Numbered from the stretch's first letter, positions 7,938 to 17,536 are shown. The stretch is 64,000 nucleotides of DNA from an uncultured Aeromonadaceae bacterium (GCA_945957385.1 CAMFKP010000009.1:1-64000), one strand, 5' to 3'. The notes: a model not told the origin generated them from the sequence alone. Made by a program: numbers and translations.

Positions 7938-8804
7938 TTAGTCCGCCTGCGCTGAGCCCGGTGCCGTCACCACGGGGCGCGCCGGGTCGGCGCCCCATTC
8001 ACTCCAGGAGCCGTCGTAGACCGTCAGCTGATCGTAACCCGCCAGTTCAGCCCCCAGGGCCAGAATGCAGGCCGTGACACCGGAGCCGCAGCTGAAGATC
8101 GGCGCTGTCTGGCTGCCGAGCAGGGCGGCGAACTGTTGTTGCAACTCGGCCACCGGTTTCATGTGGCCGGCTTGTTGCAGCATGGCGAAAGGGAGATTCA
8201 ACGCACCAGGCATGTGGCCACTGCGTAGCCCCGCCCGAGGTTCTGCGGCCAGGCCGGCGAAGCGTTCGCTACTGCGGGCATCGACCACAGGGCGCCGTCC
8301 GCTGAGCAGCGCCGCGTGTACCGTATCGGCGTCGCAAAACAGGCCGGGTTGCTGGCTGGCAACAAAATCGCCCGCGGCGCCGCGGTAGTCGGCAGCGGTG
8401 GTCGTGGCGTGGCCGGCGGCTTGCCAGGCCGGCAGACCCCCATCGAGCACCGCCACCTGGGTATGGCCCATGGCCCGGAACATCCACCAGGCGCGGGGAG
8501 CCGAAAACAGCCCGATACGGTCATAGACCACAATCAGACTGCGCTGCTGGATGCCGAGCGCCTGTACTTCGCGGCTGAACAGTTCGGGGGCCGGCAGCAT
8601 GTGGGGCAATAAGGTGTCCGGTGCCTTGATGCGGCCATCGAAGTCGAAGCGGCGCGCCCCGGGGATCTGCTGCGCGGCCTCAGAGGGGGCGGCCGATCCC
8701 GGCGGCGCCATGTGCGCGTCGAGGATCACCAGATCCGGGTGGTCGAGATGGGCGGCCAGCCAGTCGACGCTGACCAGTGGCGTAGGGAGCGTAATGGGTT
8801 GCAT
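7938..8804 (-). CDS. sseA: 3-mercaptopyruvate sulfurtransferase
   Basis: The 288-residue enzyme has two rhodanese domains and transfers sulfur from 3-mercaptopyruvate to thiol acceptors or cyanide. The N-terminal inactive domain spans about 8-140. The C-terminal domain carries the catalytic loop CGSGVTA with Cys239, the sequence that separates mercaptopyruvate sulfurtransferases from thiosulfate-type rhodaneses. The length matches E. coli SseA (281 aa). The start at 8804 is supported by AAGGAAGG just upstream; a much longer upstream extension of the frame runs into the dehydrogenase gene and is not real. It lies 80 bases after the SDR gene and 33 bases before the lipoprotein gene. Confidence 0.92.
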   Translation of the reverse strand: MQPITLPTPLVSVDWLAAHLDHPDLVILDAHMAPPGSAAPSEAAQQIPGARRFDFDGRIKAPDTLLPHMLPAPELFSREVQALGIQQRSLIVVYDRIGLFSAPRAWWMFRAMGHTQVAVLDGGLPAWQAAGHATTTAADYRGAAGDFVASQQPGLFCDADTVHAALLSGRRPVVDARSSERFAGLAAEPRAGLRSGHMPGALNLPFAMLQQAGHMKPVAELQQQFAALLGSQTAPIFSCGSGVTACILALGAELAGYDQLTVYDGSWSEWGADPARPVVTAPGSAQAD

Positions 8805-8884
8805 AGACCTTCCTTGGGTGCAGGGATGAATGCGTGGTTGTAGCGAGCATACTGGCCGCGGCGACACTCGACAATCCTTCGCCG

Positions 8885-9619
8885 TCAGCGCGCCCCGGCC
8901 TCCGCCAGCAGGTCGATCACCCCATAGCGCTCCTGATCCAGCACAGGGCGCGCGGCCAGTTGTCGCAAGGCCGCGGCGACCAGGTCGGCGCTGAGCAACT
9001 TGCCGCTGGCATGGTAGCCGATGAAGCGTTCGCGCTGCGGGAACTGCTCCGGCGTGGCGGCGCGGATGCCGGCTTGCATCGCGGTGTCCATCACGTAAGG
9101 ATCCAGGTTGCAGACGCGAAACGGCGCTGCGGCCAGTGGCTCTTCGAGGTAGAGGGTGCGGATAAAGTTCTCCAGTCCTGCCTTGGCGGCGCAGTAGAGA
9201 CTCCAGCCGGGGTAGCCCTTGTTGGCCGCGCCGGAGGAGACATTGATTAATGTCTTGCGGCACTGCGTGTGGCGAAAATCACGCAGCAGGTGGCCGATCA
9301 GTCGCAGCGACGAAACTAGATTGATCGTCAGATTGCGCTCGATGTCGGCATCGGTAAGGTGGTCGGCACGCTCAATGGGCTCCAGGGTGCCGGCGTTGTT
9401 GACAAACAACAGTTCCTGCACGGCCGAGACGTCGATGCGGGCTATTGCCTGCTGCCACTGCGCCGTCACCTGGTCCGGCCTGGCCAGATCCAGTGTGATG
9501 TGGCTGCACGAGTCGCCGTGGCGGGAGAACTCGATCACCTGCCAGCCGGCCTGTTGATATTGCTTCACCAGGGCTTGTCCCAACCCACTGGAGCCCCCTG
9601 TGATGATGGCCACTTTCAT
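8885..9619 (-). CDS. Short-chain dehydrogenase/reductase
   Basis: The 244-residue Rossmann-fold NAD(P)-dependent oxidoreductase shows the cofactor motif TGGSSGLG (7-14), NNAG near 74-77 and the catalytic Ser (INVSSGAANKG). It also has the catalytic YCAAK motif (Tyr and Lys four residues apart, about 151-155). The LDPYVMDTAMQ segment after the active site resembles sepiapterin reductase/benzil reductase-like members (the YueD type). The substrate cannot be named. It is the first gene of a leftward run (SDR, sseA, lipoprotein), with GGAGGTAA before its ATG. Confidence 0.85.
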   Translation of the reverse strand: MKVAIITGGSSGLGQALVKQYQQAGWQVIEFSRHGDSCSHITLDLARPDQVTAQWQQAIARIDVSAVQELLFVNNAGTLEPIERADHLTDADIERNLTINLVSSLRLIGHLLRDFRHTQCRKTLINVSSGAANKGYPGWSLYCAAKAGLENFIRTLYLEEPLAAAPFRVCNLDPYVMDTAMQAGIRAATPEQFPQRERFIGYHASGKLLSADLVAAALRQLAARPVLDQERYGVIDLLAEAGAR

Positions 9620-9720
9620 CCGTTACCTCCTGGTATCGACCGGCCTCGGAACCTGTATTGGGCCGGAATGGGGCCAGACGATACGCTGCGTGCCGGCTGG
9701 CGGCAAGCCGGGACAGGGCG

Positions 9721-10590
9721 TCAGAACCGGTAGGCGCTGCCCAGTGCCGAACTCAGCATGAAGCGCTGCTGTACTATGGGGCTGCGGCCGGCATCACCGA
9801 CCAGCTCACTGCCATTGAGCATCATCACCAGCATCCAGTGGTCGCTGACGGCATAGTTGAGCGTGCCGCCCAGGCTGACGCTCTTGATGCCGGCACCGGG
9901 GGCGTAGCGCGCAAAGCCGCTGTTGGCGGCTTGTCTGTCATCGACGCCAAACAGTGACTGCATGTAGTCGCTGTCTGCCCAGCGAGTCTGCAGGTTGACG
10001 CTGCTGCTCCAGCGCGGCGTCAACTCGAATGCCCTTGCGACGCCGAGGTCGATCCAGATCCCTTTGTGGCCGCGTTCGAGCACATCCTGCATCGCCTGTA
10101 GACTGAAGCCGAGCGTAGCGACCTGGTATTGCAGCGCTATGCCGGCTTCCAGGGTGCTGTGTATTGCGCCCATGCCCGCCAGGTGGTTGCGATCGGCGTC
10201 CGTGCCGCGCAGGTTGCTGTGGGAGAAGGTCTCGTGGCGCCCACTGTCCGGTGCCAGCAGCAGAGTGGCTTGCCACTGCGCGTTACCCAGCGGCGTCCAG
10301 CCCAGGCCGGCATTGCCAAGTGAAAACTGGCCCAGGCTCTGGCTAGTCCAGGCGCCTTGCAGGTAGGGCAGCGGTGACAGGTTATAGGCGCGGCTGCCCT
10401 CATACAGCGGGGCCATCCCCAGGCCGGCGCCCATGGCCAGAGACCAGGGTTGTTCCGCGGCGGCAGCATGCTGCACCTGGTGCACCGCCTGTTGGCGGAC
10501 ATCCTGGCGCGCCCGGTTCGCTGTGGCCGCATTGGCCAGCGCCGGGATGCTAGCCAGCAACAACGTCAGACTCAGCGGTAACGCACGCAT
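9721..10590 (-). CDS. MipA/OmpV family outer membrane protein
   Basis: The 289-residue beta-barrel protein has a signal peptide cleaved at ANA-AT near residue 22 and a C-terminal phenylalanine (SAYRF) for BAM recognition. The mature start (WSLAMGAGLGMAPLYEGSRAYNLSPLPYLQGAW) carries the family hallmark, a short pair of strands followed by P-Y/L. Family members are MltA-interacting proteins or outer-membrane proteins induced by cationic peptides and stress. The gene is divergent from a response-regulator gene, and four phased repeats lie between them, suggesting it is the regulator's direct target. Confidence 0.82.
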   Translation of the reverse strand: MRALPLSLTLLLASIPALANAATANRARQDVRQQAVHQVQHAAAAEQPWSLAMGAGLGMAPLYEGSRAYNLSPLPYLQGAWTSQSLGQFSLGNAGLGWTPLGNAQWQATLLLAPDSGRHETFSHSNLRGTDADRNHLAGMGAIHSTLEAGIALQYQVATLGFSLQAMQDVLERGHKGIWIDLGVARAFELTPRWSSSVNLQTRWADSDYMQSLFGVDDRQAANSGFARYAPGAGIKSVSLGGTLNYAVSDHWMLVMMLNGSELVGDAGRSPIVQQRFMLSSALGSAYRF

Positions 10591-10643
10591 CGGTTAATCC
10601 TCTTGCTTCGAAGCGGGTTGGCTACCGAGTATCCGCACCACGG

Positions 10644-10682
10644 ATTAAGATGGCGTTAGCGGCAGATTAACGCTGCATTAAG
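10644..10682. promoter_or_regulatory. Four 11-bp-phased half-sites of PmrA/QseB type
   Basis: On the plus strand the hexamers ATTAAG (10644), GTTAGC (10655), ATTAAC (10666) and ATTAAG (10677) start exactly 11 bases apart with 5-base spacers. Read on the minus strand this is CTTAAT-N5-GTTAAT followed by GCTAAC-N5-CTTAAT. That is the published PmrA/BasR (and QseB) box pattern of two TTAA half-sites separated by five bases. The site lies 54 bases upstream of the MipA-like gene and 86 bases upstream of the response-regulator gene, placed to control both. Binding is inferred. Confidence 0.6.
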
Positions 10683-10767
10683 AGTGCGGCGGCGGTGGCT
10701 GCAAGCCGTCGGTGAATGCAGTAGGCTGCCAGCGGCATGATTGCGCAGAGGGACAAGGGAACAGGGC

Positions 10768-11442
10768 ATGAAATTGTTATTGATCGAGGATGATCTGCAA
10801 CTGGGCGCCGCCGAGATGCGGGCGCTGGAGATGGCCGGCTTCGAAGTGTGCTGGATCCGCCTGTTGCGCGACGCCGATACCATGCTGCTGTCGCAGGCCT
10901 TTGATGCGGTGTTGCTGGATTTGACGTTGCCCGACGGGGATGGCCTCGAGCTGCTGATCCGCTGGCGGCGGCGCGGTGAGCGGGTGCCAGTGATCATCCT
11001 GACGGCGCGTGATGCCGTCGAAGACCGCATCGGTGGTCTGGATTCCGGCGCCGATGACTACTTGCCGAAGCCGTTCTCGATCCCGGAGTTGATTTCACGG
11101 CTGCGCGCACTGACCCGGCGCGCGGCCGGCTTTGCCAGCCAGATCTGGGTGGTGGACGCGTTGGCCCTGGATCCGGTCAACCGGCGTGTCACGCTGGCCC
11201 AGACCCCGATATCACTGCCACCGAAGGAGTTTGATGTCTTGCAGGAGCTGATGAAAAACGCCGACCAGGTGGTGCGCAAACAGGCGCTGCTCAGCACCTT
11301 GTTCAGTGACAATGAAGGGGTCGAGAGCAACTCGCTGGAGGTGCATATTCATCATCTGCGCCGCAAGCTGGGTAATGATCGTATCCTGACGGTGCGCGGC
11401 ATCGGTTATCTGCTGCAATCTTTTGACAAGGGCGCGGCATGA
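10768..11442 (+). CDS. OmpR-family response regulator (PmrA/QseB-like)
   Basis: The 224-residue transcription factor of a two-component system has a receiver domain with acidic pocket E7-D8-D9 and phospho-acceptor Asp51 (LLDLTLPDGDG). The conserved Lys is in YLPKPF. A C-terminal winged helix follows (about 125-222: LPPKEFDVLQELM, SNSLEVHIHHLRRKLG, TVRGIGYLL). The sequence style is that of the QseB/PmrA/TctD group. The start at 10768 is chosen because the receiver domain begins there; a TTG at 10741 in frame would add nine unconserved residues. Its stop overlaps the kinase ATG. Autoregulation through the phased sites upstream is likely. Confidence 0.92.
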   Translation: MKLLLIEDDLQLGAAEMRALEMAGFEVCWIRLLRDADTMLLSQAFDAVLLDLTLPDGDGLELLIRWRRRGERVPVIILTARDAVEDRIGGLDSGADDYLPKPFSIPELISRLRALTRRAAGFASQIWVVDALALDPVNRRVTLAQTPISLPPKEFDVLQELMKNADQVVRKQALLSTLFSDNEGVESNSLEVHIHHLRRKLGNDRILTVRGIGYLLQSFDKGAA

Positions 11443-12836
11443 TCCGCTTGCGCAGCATCTGGCTGCGACAAATCCTGCTGCAGGTCCTCTTCATCTGCAT
11501 GCTATGGGGCGCCTTCTCGTTCTATTTTTTGACGGTCTGGCATGACAGGGCGTTCCAGACCCTGGATAACCAGCTGTCGATCATCTGTCGCGGTGTCGCT
11601 GGTCTGTATGACAACCAGGCGATCACGGCGGCGTCGGTGCCGGCGCTGATGACGCAGATCGATCGTATCTACCGCGAGGTGATGAGCCTCGATGACCATA
11701 CCCGGCTGCACTATCGGCCCGTGTTTCAGATTGTCGACCGCCAGGGACAGGTGGCTTACCGTTCGGCGACGGCCCCCGCGACGCCCTTGCTGGATGCGCC
11801 GACACGTTCTGCCCGGCTACAGCGGACGGGGGAGGTCTGGCATGCCGTTGCCGAAAGCAGCGCCAGTGGACGCTGGTTGGTGATCGGGGCCGAATCGGCC
11901 CGTGACCGTGACGAGTTGATCGGTTCACCGACGCGCATCCTGGTGGTGGTGGCGATCTTCATCCTGTTCAGCATTGTCACCAGCTGGCTCAGCTTGCGCT
12001 GGGGACTCAAGCCATTGCGCCTGAGTGCGGCCGAGATAGCGGCGCGCCAGTCGGGCGACTTTTCGCCGATGCGTTTCGGTACCGACTACAGCGAAACGCG
12101 ACCGCTGGTGAATGGCATCAATGGGCTGCTGGGACGACTCGAGCAGAATATTCGCCGCGAGAAGCGCCTGTTGGGCGATGCGGCCCATGAGTTGCGCACG
12201 CCGATTGCGGCCGTGTTGGCGCAGTTGCACCTGCTCGAGCAGGCGCAGGATCCCCAGGAGCGCAACAGCATGATCCAGGAGATGCATCAGGGACTGGAGC
12301 GCGCCGCGTCGCTGAGTCGGCAGCTGATTGCCATCGCCCGGCTTGAGGCCGACGACTTTACGCTGCGACCCCAGCAGCAGGATCTGGTGGCGCGGATCGC
12401 CGACTGCATCAGCCTCTACTATCCGTTGGCGTTGAACCATCAGATGCAGCTGGGGTATGACGGACCGGATAGCCTGTGGGTGCGCATTGATGCCCAGGCG
12501 TTGGCATCGATCCTCAACAACCTGGTGGAAAACAGCATCAAATATGGCGACGCCGGTGGCCAGATCCTGGTTTCGTTACACACGGAGGCCACGGCGTTGC
12601 GGTTGCGGGTCCGGGATGATGGCCCGGGCATCGCCGCCGAATATGCCCGCCATGTCTTCGAGCGTTTTTATCGGGTGCCTGGCTCCGGCGCCACCGGCAG
12701 CGGCCTGGGGTTGGCGATTGCCCGTGCGTTGGCCGAACGCATGGGGGGCAGTTTGACGCTGTGCGCCGGCTTGCGCGCGCGCGGTGTCGGCTTCGAACTA
12801 CGACTGCCGTTGGATGCCGTTCTCCCCCCGGTCTGA
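11439..12836 (+). CDS. Sensor histidine kinase
   Basis: This 465-residue inner-membrane kinase is partner of the upstream regulator, sharing a 4-base ATGA overlap. TM1 is at about 8-30, a periplasmic sensor of roughly 130 residues follows, and TM2 is at about 165-188. A HAMP-type linker comes next. The HisKA domain has phospho-acceptor His250 (DAAHELRTP). The HATPase domain shows N box NNLVENSIKYG, G1 DDGPGI and G2 GSGLGLAIARALAE. It belongs to the QseC/PmrB/TctE class; the signal is unknown. The last 39 bases overlap the 3' end of the convergent GlxA-type gene, so no terminator sits between them. Confidence 0.92.
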   Translation: MIRLRSIWLRQILLQVLFICMLWGAFSFYFLTVWHDRAFQTLDNQLSIICRGVAGLYDNQAITAASVPALMTQIDRIYREVMSLDDHTRLHYRPVFQIVDRQGQVAYRSATAPATPLLDAPTRSARLQRTGEVWHAVAESSASGRWLVIGAESARDRDELIGSPTRILVVVAIFILFSIVTSWLSLRWGLKPLRLSAAEIAARQSGDFSPMRFGTDYSETRPLVNGINGLLGRLEQNIRREKRLLGDAAHELRTPIAAVLAQLHLLEQAQDPQERNSMIQEMHQGLERAASLSRQLIAIARLEADDFTLRPQQQDLVARIADCISLYYPLALNHQMQLGYDGPDSLWVRIDAQALASILNNLVENSIKYGDAGGQILVSLHTEATALRLRVRDDGPGIAAEYARHVFERFYRVPGSGATGSGLGLAIARALAERMGGSLTLCAGLRARGVGFELRLPLDAVLPPV

Positions 12837-13820
12837 CGCCTTCATCTGGTCACGCGTGGCGCGCCGGTAGTAACCGGGAGCGCAACTGAGCTCGCGCTTG
12901 AATAGCCGCCGGAAGCTGCTGACGTCGCCATAACCGACTTCGGCAGCTATCTGCTTGATTTCCAGAGTGCTGCACTCCAGCAGGCGCCGAGCTGCCTGCA
13001 TCCGCAACCGCTGCAGGTACTGCAGCGGGCTCGCCCCCAGCGTCTGGCGAAAGCGTCGCATCAGGGTGCGCTCGCTGGTGGCCAGCGCATCCGCCAAGGC
13101 ACCGAGGACAAACGGCTGTGCCATCTGCTGCTGCAACCACTGCTGAGCGCGGGCGATCAGCGGGTCGTGGTGGCCGACAAATTGCTGAAAATCGGCATAG
13201 GGCGCCTGTGATGGACGATGACGATCCACCAGTGCCCGCTGTGCACAACGGATCGCCAGATCGCTGCCGCCGAGCCGTTCAATCAAGCGCAGCGTCAGGT
13301 TGTAATGGGCGCTGGCGGCGCCGCTGCTGATCACGCCATCTTGCTCGGCCACTACCGCATAGGGTTGTAAGCGAATTAGAGGGTAGCGTTGACGCAACCA
13401 GTCGATCAGCCACCAACTGATGGTGGCCTGACGCCCGTCGAGCAGGCCGCTGTGGGCCAGCCAGCTGACCCCGGTACAGTTGGCACAGACCAGGGTGCCT
13501 GTCGCATGGCAACGCCGGATCAGCGCGCCGATCTGCGGCTCGCTGTCGAGACGGCGTTGCAACTGTGACAGCTCCTGATAGCGGATCGCCGGCAACACCA
13601 GGGCATCCGCCTGGTCCAGTGCGGCAAAGTCTCCGGCGACGGCGATGGGGAGTCCGTTGGAGGCGGTCCGCGGCTGGCCATCCTGGCTGTAGAGGCGCCA
13701 GTCAAACAGCGGCGCGGAATCCGGTCCCAGCAAGCCGTTGGCTAACTGCAGCAGATCCAGTGTCGCGGTGACGCCGGTGGCATAAAAGTCTTCGGTGAGG
13801 ATCAGCGCGATGCGTTTCAT
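12798..13820 (-). CDS. GlxA-family AraC-type regulator with DJ-1/PfpI domain
   Basis: The 340-residue regulator has an N-terminal class-I glutamine amidotransferase-like (DJ-1/PfpI) domain, about 1-185. A nucleophile-elbow-like Cys is present in LVCANCTGVSWLAHSGLLDG. A C-terminal AraC double HTH follows (about 215-320: LGALADALATSERTLMRRFRQ and IKQIAAEVGYGDVSSFRRLFKRE). The start at 13820 begins the conserved MKRIALILTEDFYATG strand; a longer frame upstream to 13889 has no matching domain. It is divergent from a cupin gene, a likely target. The ligand is unknown. Confidence 0.88.
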   Translation of the reverse strand: MKRIALILTEDFYATGVTATLDLLQLANGLLGPDSAPLFDWRLYSQDGQPRTASNGLPIAVAGDFAALDQADALVLPAIRYQELSQLQRRLDSEPQIGALIRRCHATGTLVCANCTGVSWLAHSGLLDGRQATISWWLIDWLRQRYPLIRLQPYAVVAEQDGVISSGAASAHYNLTLRLIERLGGSDLAIRCAQRALVDRHRPSQAPYADFQQFVGHHDPLIARAQQWLQQQMAQPFVLGALADALATSERTLMRRFRQTLGASPLQYLQRLRMQAARRLLECSTLEIKQIAAEVGYGDVSSFRRLFKRELSCAPGYYRRATRDQMKASDRGENGIQRQS

Positions 13821-13924
13821 GGGTAGATGGCGATATCGGCAACAAGTGTGTCGATATTGCCACTGCCCGAATCGCTCGCCAAGCGGCATGCTGGATACTC
13901 GTTATTGTGCTCAAGGAGAGCCCC

Positions 13925-14377
13925 ATGAATTCATCCCTGCCTCGTCGTGACGGCGAACATTTCACGGCAATTACGCTTGGCCCGCAGACGGCGTTGCCGA
14001 ATTATCATTTCACGCTGCCGGATGGCCGTGACGTGCCCGGCAAGCTGTTTCTGCGCGAGTGGCTGGGCGCCAGCGGTGTCGAAATCTCCTGGGGCAGCTT
14101 GCCACCGGGGAGCGGCGTACCGTTCCTGCACGCCCACCGCGAACATGAAGAGATCTATCTGTTCACCGGCGGTGAGGGGGAGTTTCAGGTTGATGGTGAG
14201 ATTTTTGCCGTCAGCGAAGGCTCTGTGGTGCGCGTGGCGCCCGAGGGACGGCGCGGACTGCGCAACAGCGGATCTGTGCCACTGACTCACCTGGTGCTGC
14301 AAGTGCGGCCCGGGACGATCAGTGGCGGGCCGATCAGCGATGGTTACCGCTTGCCGGAGCCGCCAAGTTGGGCGTAG
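13925..14377 (+). CDS. Cupin-domain protein
   Basis: This 150-residue single-domain cupin is a small beta-barrel. Motif 1 is seen as LHAHREHEEIYLFTGGEGEFQVDGE, with two His and a Glu as potential metal ligands, and motif 2 is degenerate (VRVAPEGRRGLRNSG). The start is set by AAGGAGA at 13913-13919, six bases before the ATG. The gene is divergent from the GlxA-type regulator with about 100 bases between them, so control by that regulator is plausible. No substrate or reaction can be assigned. Confidence 0.82.
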   Translation: MNSSLPRRDGEHFTAITLGPQTALPNYHFTLPDGRDVPGKLFLREWLGASGVEISWGSLPPGSGVPFLHAHREHEEIYLFTGGEGEFQVDGEIFAVSEGSVVRVAPEGRRGLRNSGSVPLTHLVLQVRPGTISGGPISDGYRLPEPPSWA

Positions 14378-14420
14378 TGGCGCGCACATGCATGCTGCGC
14401 GGGCGTGATGGGATCCCGGC

Positions 14421-14451
14421 ATAAAAAACAGGCCGGCATGATGCCGGCCTG
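14421..14451 (-). terminator. Terminator of uvrA
   Basis: A 10-bp stem (14429-14438 with 14442-14451) is followed on the minus strand by six T residues (A run at 14423-14428). It lies 17 bases beyond the uvrA stop and 44 bases beyond the convergent cupin stop. Confidence 0.88.
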
Positions 14452-14468
14452 GTGAGCCCTGTGGGGTG

Positions 14469-17303
14469 TCAGTCGCGATCGCGCTCGAGCAAGGGTTGCA
14501 GGAAGCGGGCGGTGTGCGACGCCGCGCACTGCACCATCTGTTCCGGCGTGCCGGTCACCAGGATCTGGCCGCCGCCTGAACCGCCTTCCGGGCCGAGATC
14601 GACGATCCAGTCCGCGGTCTTGATGACATCTAGGTTGTGCTCGATGATCACCACGGTATTGCCGTTATCGCGCAACTGGTGCAGTACGCCGAGCAGCTGC
14701 TGGATGTCATGGAAGTGCAAGCCTGTCGTCGGCTCGTCGAGGATGTAGAGCGTCTGGCCGGTGTCGCGCCGCGACAGTTCCCGAGACAGCTTGACGCGCT
14801 GTGCCTCGCCGCCGGAGAGCGTGGTCGCCGACTGGCCGAGGGTGATGTAGGAGAGGCCGACGTCGATCAGCGTCTGCAGCTTGCGCGCCAGCGCCGGCAC
14901 CGCATCGAAGAAGGCGCGGGCATCCTCTACGGTCATCGCCAGCACCTCGTGGATGCTCTTGCCCTTGTATTTGATCTCCAGTGTCTCGCGGTTGTAGCGC
15001 TTGCCTTTGCAGACATCGCACGGCACATAGACATCGGGCAGGAAGTGCATCTCGACCTTGATGACGCCATCCCCCTGGCAGGCCTCGCAGCGGCCGCCTT
15101 TGACGTTGAACGAGAAGCGGCCCGGCTGATAGCCGCGCGAACGCGCTTCCGGGGTGCCGGCAAACAGCTCGCGGATCGGCGTAAACAGACCGGTATAGGT
15201 TGCCGGGTTCGAGCGCGGTGTGCGGCCGATCGGGCTTTGGTCGATGTCCACCACCTTGTCGAAGTGCTCCAGCCCCTCGATGTCGAGGTAGGGAGCCGGT
15301 GTCTCGACGGTGGCACCATTGAGTTCACGGTGGGCAATGCGAAACAGGGTGTCGTTGATCAGCGTCGACTTGCCGGAGCCGGAGACCCCGGTCACGCAGG
15401 TCATGACGCCGACCGGCAGATCCAGATTCACCTTGCGCAGGTTGTTGCCGCTGGCGCCCTTGAGCTTGACCCACTTGCCGGTCAGCGGTGTTCGCTGTGC
15501 CGGAACCGCGATCTTCTTGCGCCCGGAGAGGTAGTCGCCGGTCAGCGACGCCTCGTTGGCCATGATCTCGGCCGGCGTGCCCTGGGCGACGATGTTGCCA
15601 CCGTGGACGCCGGCGCCGGGGCCGATGTCCAGCACATGGTCGGCCAGACGGATGGCATCTTCGTCGTGTTCGACGACGATGACGGTATTACCGAGGTTAC
15701 GCAGGTGGAACAGTGTCTTCAGCAGCCGCTCGTTATCCCGCTGGTGCAGGCCGATGCTTGGCTCATCCAGGACATACATGACGCCGACCAGGCCGGCACC
15801 GATCTGGCTGGCCAGCCGGATGCGTTGTGCTTCACCGCCGGATAGGGTCTCGGCAGAGCGTGACAAGGACAGGTAGTTGAGACCGACATTGACCAGGAAG
15901 CCGAGGCGTTCGTTGATCTCCTTGAGGATCTTCTCGGCAATCTGTGCCTTCTGCCCGCTGAGCTCCAGTTGCTGGAAGAACGCCAGCGCCTCGCCGATCG
16001 CCATCTCGGTGATGGTCGGCAGGTTGACGCCGGCGACGAAGACATGGCGTGCCGCCTCTTTTAACCGGCTACCGTGGCAGCTTGGGCACGGTTGGTTAGC
16101 AATGTGCTTGGCCAACTCTTCACGCACGCTATTGGATTCGGTCTCCTTGTAGCGGCGTTCCATATTCGGGATCACCCCTTCGAACGGATGGCGGCGAACC
16201 ACGACGTCGCCTCGGTCGTTCATGTAACGGAATTCGACATCGGTACTGCCGGTCCCATACAGCACTGCCTTCTGTTGGGCGGCGCTCAAGGTATCGAACG
16301 GTGCCTCGATGTCGAAACCATAGTGGTCGGCGACCGATTTGAGCATCTGGAAGTAGTAGAAGCTGCGTTTGTCCCAGCCACGGATTGCCCCGCCGGACAG
16401 CGACAGCTCGCCATTGGCCACCACCTTGTGCGGGTCGAAGTACTGTTGTACGCCGAGGCCATCACAGGTCGGGCAGGCGCCGGCCGGATTGTTAAACGAG
16501 AAGATGCGCGGTTCCAGTTCACTGATCGCATAGCCGCACTCCGGACAGGCGAAGTTTGCCGAGAAGACCAGCGGCTCGGCGGCGTTGTTATCCATCTCCA
16601 GCACCGAAACCAGGCCTCCGGAGAGCGTCAGCGCGGTCTCGAACGATTCGGCCAGGCGCAGTTGCAGGTCGGCGCGCACCTTGAAACGGTCGACGACCAC
16701 TTCAATGGTGTGCTTCTTGTGCAGCTCCAGTGTGGGTGGATCGGAGAGGTCACATACCTCACCATCGATGCGCGCCCGCAGGTAACCCTGGGTGGCCAGA
16801 TTTTCCAGCAGTTGCTTGTGCTCGCCTTTGCGATTGCGCACCACCGGCGCCAGCATCATCATCTTCAGCCCTTCGGGCTGCGCCAGCACCTGATCCACCA
16901 TCTGGCTGATGGTTTGTGCTGCCAGCGGTATGTCGTGCTGCGGGCAGCGGGGTTCACCAACCCGCGCAAACAGCAGGCGCAGGTAGTCGTAAATTTCAGT
17001 GATGGTGCCGACGGTCGAACGCGGATTGTGCGAGGTCGACTTCTGTTCGATCGAGATGGCCGGCGAGAGCCCTTCGATATGGTCGACATCCGGTTTCTCC
17101 ATCAACGACAGAAACTGGCGTGCATAGGCGGAGAGGGATTCGACGTAGCGACGCTGACCCTCGGCATAGAGGGTATCGAATGCCAGCGATGACTTGCCGG
17201 AACCGGAGAGGCCGGTGACAACGATCAGCTTGTCGCGTGGCAGTGTCAGGCTGATGTTTTTCAGATTGTGGGTACGGGCACCCCTAACTTCGATCTTGTC
17301 CAT
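14469..17303 (-). CDS. uvrA: Excinuclease ABC subunit UvrA
   Basis: This 944-residue DNA-damage recognition ATPase of nucleotide excision repair loads UvrB at lesions. It is a tandem ABC protein: first Walker [10 protein letters not shown] (31-39) and second GVSGSGKST (about 640-648). Two LSGGEAQR signatures are present. Two zinc modules are visible: CPECGYAIS...CPTC, near 250, and [13 protein letters not shown]...CDVC, near 735. The length matches E. coli UvrA (940 aa). The start at 17303 begins the conserved [16 protein letters not shown]; the frame upstream crosses the SOS box and is not coding. It is divergent from ssb, as in E. coli. Confidence 0.97.
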   Translation of the reverse strand: MDKIEVRGARTHNLKNISLTLPRDKLIVVTGLSGSGKSSLAFDTLYAEGQRRYVESLSAYARQFLSLMEKPDVDHIEGLSPAISIEQKSTSHNPRSTVGTITEIYDYLRLLFARVGEPRCPQHDIPLAAQTISQMVDQVLAQPEGLKMMMLAPVVRNRKGEHKQLLENLATQGYLRARIDGEVCDLSDPPTLELHKKHTIEVVVDRFKVRADLQLRLAESFETALTLSGGLVSVLEMDNNAAEPLVFSANFACPECGYAISELEPRIFSFNNPAGACPTCDGLGVQQYFDPHKVVANGELSLSGGAIRGWDKRSFYYFQMLKSVADHYGFDIEAPFDTLSAAQQKAVLYGTGSTDVEFRYMNDRGDVVVRRHPFEGVIPNMERRYKETESNSVREELAKHIANQPCPSCHGSRLKEAARHVFVAGVNLPTITEMAIGEALAFFQQLELSGQKAQIAEKILKEINERLGFLVNVGLNYLSLSRSAETLSGGEAQRIRLASQIGAGLVGVMYVLDEPSIGLHQRDNERLLKTLFHLRNLGNTVIVVEHDEDAIRLADHVLDIGPGAGVHGGNIVAQGTPAEIMANEASLTGDYLSGRKKIAVPAQRTPLTGKWVKLKGASGNNLRKVNLDLPVGVMTCVTGVSGSGKSTLINDTLFRIAHRELNGATVETPAPYLDIEGLEHFDKVVDIDQSPIGRTPRSNPATYTGLFTPIRELFAGTPEARSRGYQPGRFSFNVKGGRCEACQGDGVIKVEMHFLPDVYVPCDVCKGKRYNRETLEIKYKGKSIHEVLAMTVEDARAFFDAVPALARKLQTLIDVGLSYITLGQSATTLSGGEAQRVKLSRELSRRDTGQTLYILDEPTTGLHFHDIQQLLGVLHQLRDNGNTVVIIEHNLDVIKTADWIVDLGPEGGSGGGQILVTGTPEQMVQCAASHTARFLQPLLERDRD

Positions 17304-17354
17304 GGCTGACCTGATAAGAAAAGCAGCAGGGTTGTCAGTATGGCATAGCCGATA

Positions 17355-17370
17355 CTGGATGAATAGACAG
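17355..17370. promoter_or_regulatory. LexA-binding SOS box between uvrA and ssb
   Basis: The 16-base element CTG-GATGAATAGA-CAG fits the gammaproteobacterial LexA pattern CTG-N10-CAG with an AT-rich core. Flanking TA upstream and TT downstream also match the extended consensus. It lies 51 bases before the uvrA start and 166 bases before ssb. A shared SOS box at this divergent junction is known from E. coli, which supports the call. Confidence 0.78.
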
Positions 17371-17536
17371 TTATTGGCGTAAGATAACGATCGGAGCCGG
17401 ATGGCGCGAGTTGCCAACTCTGCGCGTTTGTTCACGGCGGTAAGGATGCGAAATGGGGGCTGGGCTGGTAATATGCCTGCCTTATGAATTGGGAATGCCA
17501 GGTGCAGCCTGGCCAGCACATTAGCGGAGTGACACT

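Noticed and set aside
14637-15845. Plus-strand 400-codon frame within uvrA
   Set aside because: Antisense shadow; UvrA is intact along the whole stretch.
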